NCBI GenBank assembly: GCA_016926985.1 | Contig: JAFGNO010000167.1 | Location: 1 to 5,832 of the forward strand | DNA length: 5,832 nt | Direction: 5' to 3' | Source of the DNA: Anaerolineae bacterium | Lineage (GTDB): Bacteria > Chloroflexota > Anaerolineae > Aggregatilineales > UBA3940 | Shown: positions 5,832 to 5,832 of the stretch, one piece after another | How positions within the stretch are numbered: position 1 is the stretch's first letter | Layout of the letters: each line of letters opens with the position of its first letter | Notes under the pieces: generated by a model | Seen by the model: only the letters and a program-made list of their open reading frames with translations | Told to the model about the DNA's origin: nothing | Databases searched by the model: none | Position numbers and translations under genes: made by a program

Positions 5832-5832
5832 C

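Overview
The window looks like a piece of ordinary bacterial chromosome of moderate GC content. It carries five complete genes and one edge-truncated gene. Nothing in it is mobile, and I see no CRISPR array, tRNA or rRNA. The combination of an orphan receiver protein with a degenerate GGDEF-like domain, a divergent CNNM-type membrane protein, a zinc-finger RecO and GTG starts would fit an Anaerolineae-like member of the Chloroflexota. That placement is an inference from general character, not from a diagnostic marker.

Layout. Positions 1-207 are a left-edge leader with no convincing gene. One forward gene (208-1254) encodes a response regulator: receiver domain, inactive-looking GGDEF-like domain, and a Pro/Ser/Thr-rich tail. 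Facing it on the minus strand is a tightly packed block read from right to left: glmU (5196-3817), a CNNM/CorC-type membrane protein with CBS domains (3820-2444), cdd (2454-2062) and recO (2030-1203). glmU and the membrane gene share an ATGA stop/start overlap, cdd begins 11 bp inside the membrane gene, and recO begins 31 bp after cdd. This strongly suggests one transcription unit. The 3' ends of recO and the response-regulator gene overlap by 52 bp, tail to tail.

Upstream of glmU is a 305-bp intergenic region (5197-5501). It holds a plausible sigma70-type promoter (5379-5407, minus), a bipartite inverted repeat next to it, and a potential three-way-junction RNA fold in the glmU leader. At the right edge is the C-terminal part of a small membrane protein of unknown function (minus strand).

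Functionally the block mixes cell-envelope precursor synthesis (GlmU makes UDP-GlcNAc), a membrane protein of the magnesium/cation-transport-related CNNM family, pyrimidine salvage (Cdd) and recombinational repair (RecO). The CNNM-cdd-recO part resembles a rearranged remnant of the ybeY-dgkA-cdd-era-recO neighbourhood known from Firmicutes, lacking ybeY, dgkA and era. I found no clearly novel system. The points most worth a second look are the degenerate GGDEF output domain, the altered ion-site motifs of the CNNM protein, and the glmU leader structure.
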